Positions 47,197 to 58,036 of a DNA stretch of 64,000 nucleotides are shown piece by piece. The position numbers were made by a program, and so were the translations under genes. This DNA comes from Bemisia tabaci (lineage: Eukaryota; Arthropoda; Insecta; Hemiptera; Aleyrodidae). Where the stretch lies: NCBI RefSeq assembly GCF_918797505.1, contig NC_092795.1, positions 20,137,131 through 20,201,130 on the forward strand, read 5' to 3'. Every line of letters begins with the position of its first letter. Position 1 is the first letter of the stretch. The notes beneath the pieces are model-generated. The model was not told where the DNA came from and ran no database searches. It saw nothing but the letters and a program-made list of their open reading frames with translations.

Positions 47197-47449
47197 CCGT
47201 GCTAAGGAAGAACGCCGTATGAACATTCGAGAGTTGCCAAATTTCCTTCGATAAAATGTTTATTTGTGAGGAAAATTTTAAATATTTTTCCTTAAAATTT
47301 TCAGAAGTCTTAGATCAAATTACAAACAAAATTATCTGAGAAATTGGTAGACAAATATTCAAAAATTTTCCTGAAAATTAGTGATTTGTCAGGGGAAATT
47401 TGGCAACGCCTGAAGGCTCGTACGGCGTTTTTCCTTAGCACGGCATCGA
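47197..47449. mobile_element. MITE family M, copy 3 (uninterrupted)
   Basis: TGCCGTGCTAAGGAAGAACG ... CATTCGAGAGTTGCCAAATT and AATTTGGCAACGCCTGAAGG ... GTTTTTCCTTAGCACGGCA are inverted. The 5' neighbouring minus-strand ORF (46918-47226) runs into this terminus and so is partly repeat. Confidence 0.88.
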
Positions 47450-48252
47450 TCTACTTGCCTACCAAAGAGAACATGATATACGCAATTATAATTTGAGAAA
47501 TTTAAGTGTCTATGAAACGGAAAATTCACCATGTCTTTATACCTTATCAGCACCTTGCAAATCGTGTTCCTGGGTGATTAAGCGGCTTTGTAGAGAAAAC
47601 AGTTATTTCTGTTTCATTTTTAGGTAAACTGCAGTACGTGGCACCTTCTGCCAGTATGCTTATTACGTATCGCGGAAATGTGGTTACTCAGAGGTGGGTA
47701 AGATGAAAGAAAGTAGTAGGCAAATTACAAATGACAGCGGTATTTGCTGCTTGCACTTTTTGCTTTTACTGCTCTGTCTTGCCAAAAATGACGGCAATTC
47801 TTAAGCACCTACAGCTCGCTTATAACATATTGCGTTTTCTGAAAAAAGATAAATTTTGCAGCAATTATTTTTTGTAAACAGGAAGTGGTCGAATCTTGAA
47901 GAAAGAGAAATTTTCTGAAGTTGGTCATTACTACGTAGTGTGGCACTGTGTGGCAGCCATGGAGACTGCTCAAGCACCTTAAAAAGGGCGCCGATTTTGG
48001 AGGGGTGGGGGCGGGGAGTCGGGTTGTTACCACCTGCTGTGCTTGTTGCCAACATTCTCATAAAGAGGTCTACATTGAAAGGATTTCCTTGGAGTTTCCT
48101 TGAATGTAACGAACGAAATTGGTGGTGAAACATAAGTGACTACATCCTTATCTGGCTTAAGTAAAAATCTCGAAGTCATAATCAAATAAAACCATAATTC
48201 TAGTATCCGCCATTTTTGTGCCCTTGGAAGCCTCACAAAAGCCTGGGACGCC

Positions 48253-49273
48253 CTGGTAAAAATTTGCGATAGGAGTTGCGTTTCAAAATACCATAGGAGT
48301 TCTTATAGCCGACTAAAGAAGGCTATTGAAAATCATATAGCTGACTGTAGAAAGCGGAGCAAATCATATAGCCGGGCTATACGAAGCTATAAAAAAGTAT
48401 ACAGTCGGGCTATAGTTCCTGTCGCCGGGCTTTACACTTTATCGTTATTGGCTATAAAAGGCTATAGGAAATTGTGTAGGAATTCGTGTGCTTTGGAAAT
48501 CATTAAGTTTGATACGGAACTACCTTAATATTTACAAAACACACATTATATTTTCCTTTAAAACATATTTTTTTTCATCATTAAAATGAGAATAATCCAT
48601 ACAGAGCGTGCAAACATTTCAAAATCATGAGTTGAAAAACGCTGACTCCGCGAGATTAAATATTAGAGCCTAACACAAACGGAGCGGCGACGCACTGGCG
48701 CCTACAAACCTAACAGGGATACTTCACGCATTGCGCAAACGCGCATTGACGCCTACAAACCTAACAGGGATACTTCACGCATTGCGCAAACGCACATTGA
48801 CGCCTACAAACCTAACAGGGATACCTCACGCATTGCGCAATGCGTAAAGTATCCCTGTTAGGTTTGTAGGCGCCAATGTGCGTTTCGCGCTCTCTGCCCG
48901 CCCGCTGCGCAGCGTGCCACGGCGACTGAAGCAACTATTTCACACCAGAGGTATTGCACAGTATCATAAGAAATTGAAGGCGCTCCAACATTTTAAGGAT
49001 GACAGGTATCCTTCAAAAGTACGGAGCTTTCCTCGCAAAATAAATTAAGATACTACGGCACAAAAAGAGAGTGGTAGTCCAAAAACTAAGTCCTAGTATC
49101 CGTATTTAGTAACGTTTAGCATAAACTTTATCGTCTGGTTGTTGCTTAATCGCCATCGGCTATGAAAGGCTATACAAATTGTATAGCCGGCTACAGAGGC
49201 TATTGGAAATCTTACAGCCGGCTTTAGGTCTATAGTATTTTGGAACACACATTTTACTGCCAATTTTTACCAG
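48253..49273. mobile_element. 1.02-kb element with CTGGTAAAAATT termini and TATAGCC repeats
   Basis: CTGGTAAAAATTTGCGATAG then TTTCAAAATACCATAGGAG at the left is inverted relative to CTATAGTATTTTGGAACACA then TGCCAATTTTTACCAG at the right. Multiple GGCTATA/TATAGCC(GG) palindromic units follow both ends. The core (48490-48967) is the element also seen at 42170-42583, so this is a nested or composite structure. No transposase and no clear TSD. Confidence 0.78.
48688..48880 (+). repeat. 51-bp tandem repeat, three direct units plus one inverted
   Basis: GCGCCTACAAACCTAACAGG followed by GATACTTCACGCATTGCGCA recurs with an exact 51-bp period (CCTAC at 48701, 48752, 48803). The last direct unit is followed at once by its reverse complement (ATTGCGCAAT at the dyad), making a 72-bp hairpin at about 48801-48872. 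Confidence 0.9.
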
Positions 49274-49439
49274 AGCGTATGTGGGCAATCGAAAATACAG
49301 GCCCCCACATATGTTTGTGTACCCACATCAGTGTATGTAAACCATGCTGTTGCAATGACCGTGTGATTTGTGATTTATGGTGACGTTACAGCAATGGAGA
49401 CATGGAGAGCCACGATCATTGTCAAGAAGATAAATTCTA

Positions 49440-49665
49440 AATGAGAGTCGAAAATGATATCGTATTCGACGTCATGACCAAAAAGCTTCGTCTGGTGCGG
49501 CGTTCCTCCTGGGAGGAGACGAAGGGTCACCAACTGAAAGGATGGCGATAGGGGGTTTTAAATGAAATAAGAGAGTGCCATCTCCATGAAGGTTTATGGA
49601 GGAACTGAATACTGTGGCGGTTAGGCGTCATAGAGCCCTAGAAAGCGCTATAAAAGCGTATGTAT
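49440..49665 (+). pseudogene. LINE relic, copy 3 (internally deleted)
   Basis: GAGAGTCGAAAATGATATCG then GTATTCGACGTCATGACCAA, a jump, GTTCCTCCTGGGAGGAGACG, and GGCGGTTAGGCGTCATAGAG match successive parts of the 15388-15910 relic with intervening sequence missing. It is only a DNA fossil, and lies 40 bp upstream of Helitron B. Confidence 0.7.
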
Positions 49666-50334
49666 AAATTCTAAATTTCAAATTCATGAGACAAATTCAT
49701 GTTATCTTAATATTTAATTTGAAAAATAGAATGAAATTGTGAATCAACCACTGTACTAATTGCGAGGGGCGTTGGTTCATTTGAAAGGTGTTGTTCTCAA
49801 TGCTTCGGGAAAACTATAAATTATTTTCTGGGGTTCGTCCCCGATTTTTAAATCCCTAAAAACTCATAAATTGGATGAGGGGAAGTGGGGGTTTTTTGTT
49901 TTTTGTTTTTCGGAAAACTTTTGTTGCTACGCATCTTACTTTACTGTTTGCTGTCTTTTTATCAGCTGTTTTCATTCAACAATCATCATTAAGTGAGGTT
50001 ACTTCCAACACTCAACTGCCATCAACTTACATTTTTCTTTTCCCGCGGTTTTTTTTTTTTTTACGGTTTTTCATGATTGGTTCCATCTTTTTCCTATTGC
50101 CAATTTTTCCTCATTAAGTCAATAACCTCCAAGTTTTTTTCTCATTTCCAATCAGAACTTTTCACGCTGTTTCTTTTCAATGTGTATAAATATGTTTATT
50201 ATTAATTTCCATTTTCATTTCATCCTTTTTCTTCTGATTTATTTTTTTTAATTTAAAAATTGAACTTTTCAGTTATGAGTTTGTTAAAATAATAATAATT
50301 TTTACTAATTTTAATTTTAAATTTAACAGTTGTT

Positions 50335-50817
50335 ATGAGTGAAATTTTCAATGACCGAGGCGGTCGTCCTCCAAAACGTGGTCGCGTTTTCCAGAATTCT
50401 TCGCATGTTCGTTTAGTGAAGCAAGAGCTTAACTCTGTTATTAGTATAGAAAATCAAAGTTTCATTTCTTCATTTCGGAAGTATAAAATTGATGATCAGA
50501 ATTTTGATGAAAATTTTGTTACCAAATTTTCAGTCGGTTTAATAAATATAATTTGTCATCATTGTGATGCTCGCCATTTTCAGGGTGAAATGTCCAATGG
50601 TCATTTTAATAACTGCTGCCAAAATGGCTTAATTTCTTTACCGAGTATTCGGACAAATACCGATTTGAAATCATTATTTTTATATTCTCCAAATTTCATA
50701 AAGCATATCAGAAATTATAATAGTGCTGTTGCTTTTGCCTCTTTCTCTGCAAATCGAACTGATATTCCGGGTGATGGACCTTATTGCTTTAAAGTTCAAG
50801 GATCCATATATAGGTAA
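50335..50817 (+). CDS. Short Helitron protein, N-terminal domain only (copy B)
   Basis: 160 codons, differing from the copy-A product by only about four residues (for example NSS for NSL, GLI for GSM, NRT for NRI). It contains the same CHHC...CC cluster, RNYNSAVAFASF and GDGPYCFKVQGSIY signatures of the N-terminal Helitron domain. The frame stops inside AGGTAAGT, followed by an AT-rich stretch ending TTTTTTCAG (50853-50861). A short intron is therefore plausible here. The nuclease and helicase domains needed for rolling-circle transposition are absent. Whether the peptide is made or used is unknown. Confidence 0.8.
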   Translation: MSEIFNDRGGRPPKRGRVFQNSSHVRLVKQELNSVISIENQSFISSFRKYKIDDQNFDENFVTKFSVGLINIICHHCDARHFQGEMSNGHFNNCCQNGLISLPSIRTNTDLKSLFLYSPNFIKHIRNYNSAVAFASFSANRTDIPGDGPYCFKVQGSIYR

Positions 50818-50896
50818 GTTTATTTAATATTTACCGTTACGTAACGTACTTTTTTCAGTTTCTCAGTCCGTCCCTCCCTCCTTCCCACCCCTTAAC

Positions 50897-50926
50897 GCAT
50901 CCGGAATGCAGCTGCATTCCGGATGC
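50897..50926. repeat. 30-bp perfect palindrome at the Helitron deletion junction
   Basis: GCATCCGGAATGCAG is followed without spacer by CTGCATTCCGGATGC. It occupies the place where Helitron B departs from Helitron A, between the N-terminal ORF and the K-rich tail. Confidence 0.92.
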
Positions 50927-50929
50927 AGA

Positions 50930-51094
50930 AGGAACCGCTACTGAAGAAGAAAAAGAAGAAGCAAAAAAAGAAAAGACAAAAGGAGGAAAGAAGAAGAGCA
51001 AAGTTGTAGGAAATATAGGAATAAAAGCAGGACAGAAATGGCAAAAGAAGAATCAACAATTTAATCGAAAAAAAAGCAAAGTATTTAAAAAATA
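50930..51094 (+). pseudogene. Basic C-terminal tail remnant of Helitron B
   Basis: GAACCGCTACTGAAGAAGAA then AAGAAGAAGCAAAAAAAGAA encodes an E/K-rich run. GGAGGAAAGAAGAAGAGC and AAAAAAAGCAAAGTATTTAA encode the basic end seen at 27824-28075. The start of the tail has been lost in a deletion, so it is scored as a remnant. Confidence 0.5.
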
Positions 51095-53450
51095 AAAAAA
51101 GATCTTCTTTAAAATTAGTTTGAAAACAAATGTAAAACCTAAAAAATAATTTTGTATGAAGATTAAAACAAAATTTTAGTTTAAAGTTTACTAAATAAAA
51201 TTACAATTTTTGAAAACATTTGTTATATTTATTCTCTCAAAGAAATAATTAGACCCGATTCAAAGACAAAACAGAAAATTAAATGAAAATAAATAAATAA
51301 AAAAAAAAAAAAACATGTGAAAGTGAAAAGTGTACAGGAAAAATAAGGGGCTGCGAAGCAGCTCCATAAGCCCCTAGTTCTGTAGTATAATTCGGAGTCT
51401 GAAGTGACGTTTAAGTCGATACGTTACCATAGGATTTCTCAATTCAACGGAATCGAATTCAAACCGTAGCAGAGACATTGGGGTTAAGAGTTAAGGGTTA
51501 AAATGAATCGATACACATCGGTTTCCTTGGAGTAGTTTCCGCAGCGTCTATGGCAATCGGCGAAGTTGGGCATCCAGCTTCAGAGCATTTTGACAATCAA
51601 AGTTTCCCGGAATCATTGGATCAAACAAATCGTTTTGGTGTGTGCAACCGTGGAAAAGTTTGTCGTGGGCAGGACGTTGAATGATTGAGGGAGGACGCCC
51701 CTGAGAATGGGGAGGGGGAGGGGGTGGCGGTCTCAACACTACTCAACAACCGTCGGAGCTCGCGGATTCTCCGGCACTTCCAACTTTACTGTGGAACACA
51801 GTGTATATTCCCAGTCCACGAACAGCTGTTTCGGACATATTTATTTTTCCAGCTTTCGTTCTTGTTCTGCCGCCACTTTCAGCCGGCCCCCGAACTTGTT
51901 TTTTCGCCATCCAACATCCTCGACCCCGCTCAATGTCCCTCCGGAGTCGCCGAATTTGAGATTAAATGCTCATGTTTCGGATTAGTTTACAAGGAGGCTC
52001 ATGCACAAATTGGAAGCCTCGAGTCACGCTTCTGAGCAACAACATTTGGCTTCTTATTTTCTTATCAATCATCAAACGTGTGACTTTGCACGTTACTGGT
52101 TTTCTTGAAATATACACGGGAAAAATTTAGTACTCTGGGTGGAAAAATGTTGTCTTAACATCCTGGCGTGTTTGTTGAAACAATATGGCTGTTACTTTAC
52201 GACGCGAGGATGCTACATTGCTACATTAACAGCCAGAGCGCTTTGAGAGTTGTCACCCTGATTTTTTTAGCATTTCGGGATTTTAATTCAACATATTTTA
52301 TCCGCATAGTTAAATTCACAACACTCGAATGAAAAACATTCCTTTAAAACTTTGGAGACGCACATTATTTACAAAGTACAATCTGCCAAGGAGATCTTAC
52401 GTCTAAATTTTGAAAAATCTTTTTTTTAAATGAAAGGAGATTCTGACAAATAACTGTTGCCAAAATGTTGACTAAACACAGCTTTAAAATTCGCAGAATG
52501 AAGGAATTTTGAAATTGCTTGCCGAGCGTTTTCAAAATAGCACAATGTTAAGACAATCTTACGAAGAATTGGCAAGTATGCTTAGACACTATGTCTATGT
52601 CATTTATGTACTCTAATGTAAATACATAAATAAATAAATTGGACTTCGTTTAGCAATAAGGTACAACAATTTCTGGCTCATATATAAAACACCTATCTGT
52701 GTGGCGGAACTAATGACATGGATGTTGTTTCTAAAATGAGCCATTGTAGTTCCTAATTCCCAAATGTATTCCAATTATTCCTCGAAAGACATAGGCAGGG
52801 GGCCTAAAGACGTTTCTAGGGGTGTAGGTATGTAGATTGGAGTCCGTAATGATATATTTTGTTATAACAAAAAAACAAAGAAAAAAATTGAAAGCTTAAG
52901 ATTAAATTCACACTTTTGGCCCTTTCTTAACCTGATGTGTATTTCCCTTGAAGGGTGTTCACGGTTGATGTCATGGCAAGAATTAAAAATCGGCAATTAT
53001 CCATAAAATTTGGCAGTTTTCAGAAGGGTGTAATCATTGTAAAGTGAAGTGCAGAAAGTTCAGGAGAGGTTATAAAAGGAGTACCCTCTGCTCTGGGAAA
53101 TTGATGATTCTTCTATTATCGATCTCCGTGCATCCAACCTGACGCATTTAATTCATACTGTGGAATCCGTTTCAGAGTTACGACTCTAGTTATGGTACAT
53201 GTGAGGGAGCAACCTATATTAATGAGATCACATCAAACTTTATTCATACTTAAATGTAATTGGACGGATCGTAAATTTTTACGAGCTTTTGGATCCCATT
53301 CGTCAGCGGAAATCGAAGGCCCCAGGGTGAGGGCTCATCATTTAGAGACCTGGACCCTTTGTCACAGATACAGTTTTCTCTTATCCCCCACTCGGGGGGA
53401 TCGCATCTCTTCGGGGCATCCTGCACTTTTCCTTTGATTAGTTGATACTA

Positions 53451-53869
53451 CACTGAAAAAAAATTCTCGGCGTTTTTACCAAGGTCCGTTGGTACATTTA
53501 CCATCTCACTTTTTTTTTACCAATTATTGGTAATTTTACCAAGACTGACTTGTAAGCTTACCTAAAAATCGGTATTTTTACTGTTTTTTTTTTCAGGTAA
53601 AAATACCACTTTCATTGGTAATCAATTCCCGGTAACTTTGCCATTTTATCCCGGTAATTCTACCACAGTCGATAAAAAATATTGGCGTTTTTACCAAGGT
53701 CCAGTAAAATTATCGAGAAAGTTCAATAATTTTACCAAGATTTCTCGGTAAAATTACCAATTCCATAAATGGTAATTTTACCAAGAAAAAACCGGGATCA
53801 AATAGAACCCTGAATTCTTGGTAATTTTATCCTTTTCATAGTAAATACACCGAGATTTTTTTTTCAGTG
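53451..53869. mobile_element. MITE family G (GGTAAAATTACC-rich), copy 2
   Basis: CACTGAAAAAAAATTCTCGG to CCGAGATTTTTTTTTCAGTG (ends inverted), 419 bp, in reverse orientation to 10925-11327 with shared internal order (CCGGTAACTTTGCCATTTTA, CACAGTCGATAAAAAATATT). TA sits on each side. Unlike copy 1 it has no long flanking direct repeat. Confidence 0.88.
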
Positions 53870-55139
53870 TATGTGTCTCGAGGTTTATCCCAGCATGCAC
53901 CTACTGTTCTATTCGCTATCACGGCTGAGCGGTGCCTATACACTTCGTTTTGAATTTTAGATGGTGGAGTTGCGAATGAAACGACCGATTCCTGGTGAGG
54001 CAACTAAGAATCGATTTTCACAATGTATTCAAATCGAGTTAAAACAATGTTGCCACCTTTAAGAAATTACCCCCATGAGGAACGAGAGAGGGGCTAAAAT
54101 CGGGTAATATGTCACCTGAACCTCTACCTAATTCCTTTGATATTCCTCATAGTGTTTTGATGAAAATTCGAAAGAACTTTAGGGAGCGTTCATAAATTAC
54201 ACAATTCTTTAGAGGGAGAGCGGGTTTAGCCTGCGTTACGCTGCATCAAAAGGGGGTAGGGGATCAGTGCCTGCGTTACGGAACCCTCTCTACTAGTTAA
54301 AACCACACGAAATCGAAGTCACAAATTAGTAATCCTCAAAATCTTCGACGATATTCATTACACTATCATTAAAAATACTTAAAATCTTATTTAGGTATAC
54401 ATTCAACAATATCTAACAATTTTTGGAGTTTATGACTGATTAGATAGACCAATTTTTGACTCTTTCAGCAGACAGAATATTTTGTAAAGATTTCTGTACA
54501 TGACAGTTAAAGTACTAGGGCCCTACTGAGTTTTAATAGAGAGGAATCATGTTTACAAATCATACCTATACGATTACACATTTGAAGTGACTGATAATAT
54601 TCCAGTTTCATTCAATCAATGACATGCCAATTTATACAGTGAATTTAAGTTTCCTTCATAAAACGGTTTTTTTTTTGTTTTTATGGAATATGTATCAGCT
54701 GCAAAGCAGAGAGTTTAGGTTAAATTGGTAATGTCCCGAAGGATTTATCAATTTTGCATGTGTAACCAATATACAAGCAAAATTAGTGTAACTTATGTGC
54801 CCAATCATTTAAAAAGCTTCCCTAGTAGCATGATTCACTTTCCCCTTCCTAACAAACGTATAAGGAATTAATACCGGTTATATAATCACCATTTTAACTA
54901 AAGTTTATATATCGTGTATATAAGTTTTATATAAAATGCCCATGAAAATAATTATTCATATTTTCAGAAGATAACGTTTATATACAATTTATATAATTGA
55001 GGAAGGGTTTTTATAAATTTTCTTTATACGCATAGTATCCTTTTGCTTAATTTGCTTAATATAACTGTTATATAAATGACCTGAATGACTTTAACGTAAA
55101 CCTATCTCATTTTCATGAATGATGATATCAATGAATATT

Positions 55140-55640
55140 TTTAAAACATTTTAAAAATATATTAAAAATATAAAAAATTAAAATTTTTAAAATAATATTT
55201 TATAATATTTTTAAAGTATATCATAATTATTTTTGTTAATATTTTAAAAATATTATTAAATATTATTTTAAAAATTTTGATTTTTTTTAAAATGTTTAAA
55301 TTAATATTATAAAAATTTAAAAGAAAAAAGGAAATGATAATAATAATAAATAAATAACATAAATACATCGACATAAATTCAAACTAGAAAAAGGCCCAAA
55401 TAATTAAAACTGGAAAAAGACGCAATTATAAAGTTAAAAAATAGAGAGAGAGAGAGAGTTAAAAAAATGAGAGTTAAAAAAAATAGAGAGAGTTAGAAAA
55501 AATGATAGTTAAAAATCATGATAGTTAAAAAAAAGAGAGAGCTAAAAAAATGAGAGAGAGTTAAAAAAAATGAAAATGAAAAAATTACATCATGAAATAA
55601 AAAACAATAAATAAATAAATAATAAATAATAAAGTCTGGT
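55140..55640. repeat. Low-complexity A/T and (GA)n/GTTAAAAA block
   Basis: 55140-55380 is made almost only of A and T. 55440-55570 is degenerate GAGAGAGTTAAAAAAATGAG units. 55590-55635 is AAATAAATAA-type. The 70-codon minus ORF here is a low-complexity artefact. Confidence 0.9.
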
Positions 55641-55735
55641 AAAATATCATAAGAATCCGTCAATAAACAAAATATTACGGACTCAAAGGCCTGCGATAGT
55701 TAAGAGATTGAATTTAGGGACCCATTCACATCAAG

Positions 55736-55919
55736 CCTGGCTGGTCTGGTGGTAAAGTACTGGACTTCGGATTGCAACTCCATCCCGAGGTGTGGGTTCT
55801 AATCCCGACTAGGACGGCGCGGATTTAAGGTAAGTCACAACTCTACGATGATCCACCACCTGGTAGTAACGCATATGAAAACTTGCACACTTCATAACTA
55901 GAGTGCGCTACCAGCCAGG
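55736..55919 (+). mobile_element. tRNA-derived SINE-like element with inverted ends
   Basis: GGCTGGTCTGGTGG resembles a pol III A box. GGTTCTAATCC (55796-55806) is a good B box inside a T-arm-like GTGGGTTCTAATCCCGAC. The element also begins CCTGGCTGGT (55736-55745) and ends ACCAGCCAGG (55910-55919), exact reverse complements, which is unusual for a SINE. No poly-A tail is seen. Confidence 0.65.
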
Positions 55920-56898
55920 AAGAATAATGAAAATTCATTTTATACACTATTTGAATTTGGTTATATAACTTTTATACTAAGGGTTACATAATAAAATAAG
56001 TTTTTTAGTAAACTTTTAACTAAAAAACTTTACATCCATTACATAAACAATGAATATTCTTTAGCTTGTGGTTATTTACGGTTTATACTTTTAAAAACAA
56101 ATTTTTTATATAACTCTGCTACTAGGGTTAGCTTGTAAATAACACCAGCTTTATTTCTCAAAAGGTACTCGTGAAAAAACAGTCACGAAACCGAATAACC
56201 ACCCCGCGCGAAAAAATGGAACAGTGCGCTGAGGATCATATGCCAACAAAAATTACGTAGTGATATCCCGAGTCAATGTAAGTAGCTGCAGAGTGGCACT
56301 TTCAGAATCACCAGACTCCATTGCTCGTCTGCCTTTTTTCCCATCGTGTTTTTATTTCCGTCGCCCTTATTGACACATCTTAAAGCCCTCTTTGAGCACG
56401 GCAATATCGGGTTTATTGTCGGATCTTCCGAGATACGTGCATTTGACGAGGTTCCTACGATCTTGGGCTCTTAAAAGGATGCGTAACTGCTTTGATACAG
56501 CGACACCATTCCAGGGATCTTCCTCAGGAACAAGGACCGACGAAAGGGTCAAAGGAAATAAGCATCGAATGAGTATGCTCGCCTTTTATTTTTTCCCTCC
56601 TGAATTTTACACAAGATCGCGCCGTTTCGGCTCTTAAGGCGAAAATATAAATACAAGTGTCTGTTTGTATACACGGAAGGAAATATTGTGCAAACAAAGT
56701 TACGTGCCACCTAGTGATCCTCCATTTTTGAGAAGAACGAACAGAGTGCATGTCGGATTTCCTTTGTTTGTTTTTCTTCGCAAACTGGGTGGAGGGTCTT
56801 ACTGAATAAGTTACTCTTTATTCCCCTTTATTAATATTACTGGAAAACACCATGATTTATCATGAGAGTAAATTATCATTAGTATAAGCTCTCTGACT

Positions 56899-57169
56899 CC
56901 CTGAAAAAAAACTTTCTGGAAATTTTCTTTGTTTACTCAAAGTGTCGTTTCTTGTCAACGGAATGCGGTTTTTTTGAGTTACATTCGTGCGGATTCAACT
57001 CAAAATCAGTTTTTTGAGTTGAAAGAGCGTCGTTTTGGTGTCATTAAGTTTAGGTTTAAAAAAAACGATCACGGAACGACGTTTCTTTAACTCAAAAAAA
57101 CCTAATTTCGTCGACAAGAAACGGCGCTTTAAGTCAAAATAATATCTCGAGAAATTTGTTTTTTCAGTG
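56899..57169. mobile_element. MITE with CACTGAAAAAA-like end and GTTTCTTGTCGACG arms
   Basis: CCCTGAAAAAAAACTTTCTG ... GTCGTTTCTTGTCAACGGAA and TTTCGTCGACAAGAAACGGC ... TCTCGAGAAATTTGTTTTTT-CAGTG are inverted. The centre repeats TTTTTTTGAGTT/AACTCAAAAAA. Its ends resemble those of MITE G but the bodies differ. Confidence 0.7.
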
Positions 57170-57450
57170 CTCTTCAAATTTTCATTTTTTGTTATAATTT
57201 GTCCCATCGTTCTAATCCTTTAATTATTTTGGGGGTATCAATTTGTCCTTGAATAAGCCAACTCCATTCAGATTTTGAAAAATATGAACCAGCTCTTTAC
57301 ATAACGGGATTAAGTTTCGAATTCTCTCATTTTAACAATGTAAATGTTTATTCCTTGTCACAGCTCGCTTTACAAAGATCTATACCGGGCCGATTTTCAT
57401 GATTTTTGCGGATATCGCTAGGATATAGTTCCTAGCTCGGTTCATTATTA

Positions 57451-57575
57451 AACTGGTTTCTCTTGGACGGGCGTAAGTCCAAAAAATCATGAGCCCTAGC
57501 ATCCTGCGTGATCAACGAGAGCCAAGGCTCATGAGTTTTTGGACTTATGCCTGTCCAGTAGAAACCAATTCAGTT
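57451..57575. mobile_element. Small palindromic MITE
   Basis: AACTGGTTTCTCTTGGACGG then CGTAAGTCCAAAAAATCATG pairs with CATGAGTTTTTGGACTTATG and CCTGTCCAGTAGAAACCAAT. The centre includes GAGCCCTAG...AAGGCTC. Confidence 0.72.
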
Positions 57576-58036
57576 AAGAGTAACGTGAGAGGAGCCCGCA
57601 AAACAGGCCTCAAGGGGTGCGAAATGCCCCCCTCCCCCGTGTTGGGCCGTATCGCGGCCAGCGGGATGATTATTGAAATTGATAGACAAACCAATAGACA
57701 AAAAGGACATAGGGGAGTATGGGGAGATCCCATTGGTTAAAATGTGTGGTTCCTATAGTCTAGGGGAGAAAATGATGGACTAACTGTCGGGTTTCTCGTA
57801 GGTTGCCGTAGCTAGTCTATTACCTACTGCCTTTGTCCATTGCAGTAGTAGGGAAATGAGGATTTGAACTCAAAAATTACATGGGTCTTATGGGAGAAAA
57901 AATAACACGCGTTCTTACGGGGGACTCTGTTTTACACGGTGAGTACAGGAGCCATCTCTGGGCAGCACTCCACCCCCCGCCCGCCTGGACCGCTTTAGCG
58001 TTGAATCTTTCGTCTCGGCCCTGGGTCCGGGACCCT

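Larger units (their letters stand above)
49705..51377 (+). mobile_element. Helitron B (plus strand), 1673 bp
   Basis: Begins TCTTAATATTTAATTTGAAA after A (49704) and ends CCATAAGCCCCTAG before T (51378): TC...CTAG ends in an A^T target, the Helitron hallmark. A hairpin GGGGCTGC-GAA-GCAGCTCC (51347-51365, one mismatch) lies 12 nt from the 3' end. No TSD or inverted termini, as expected. It matches Helitron A along its length except for the 2-kb insertion there, a deletion of about 90 bp in the acidic tail and a new palindrome at 50897-50926. Confidence 0.92.
54820..56127. mobile_element. 1.3-kb AT-rich element with CCCTAGTAGCA termini
   Basis: CCCTAGTAGCA at the left and TGCTACTAGGG at the right are exact inverted ends, with AAGCT-like sequence just outside both. 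TTTATATAACTTTTATA-type motifs lie near each end. The interior holds a highly AT-rich block (55140-55380), a GA-rich low-complexity block and a tRNA-like element. No coding potential beyond low-complexity ORFs. Confidence 0.7.

Noticed and set aside
46918..47226. 102-codon minus-strand ORF
   Set aside because: Its first residues are the MITE M terminus; the rest is not recognisable and has no splice support.
48688..48880. CRISPR-like repeat array
   Set aside because: Period 51 bp with no unique spacers, one unit inverted, eukaryotic transposon setting; it is a tandem repeat inside an element.
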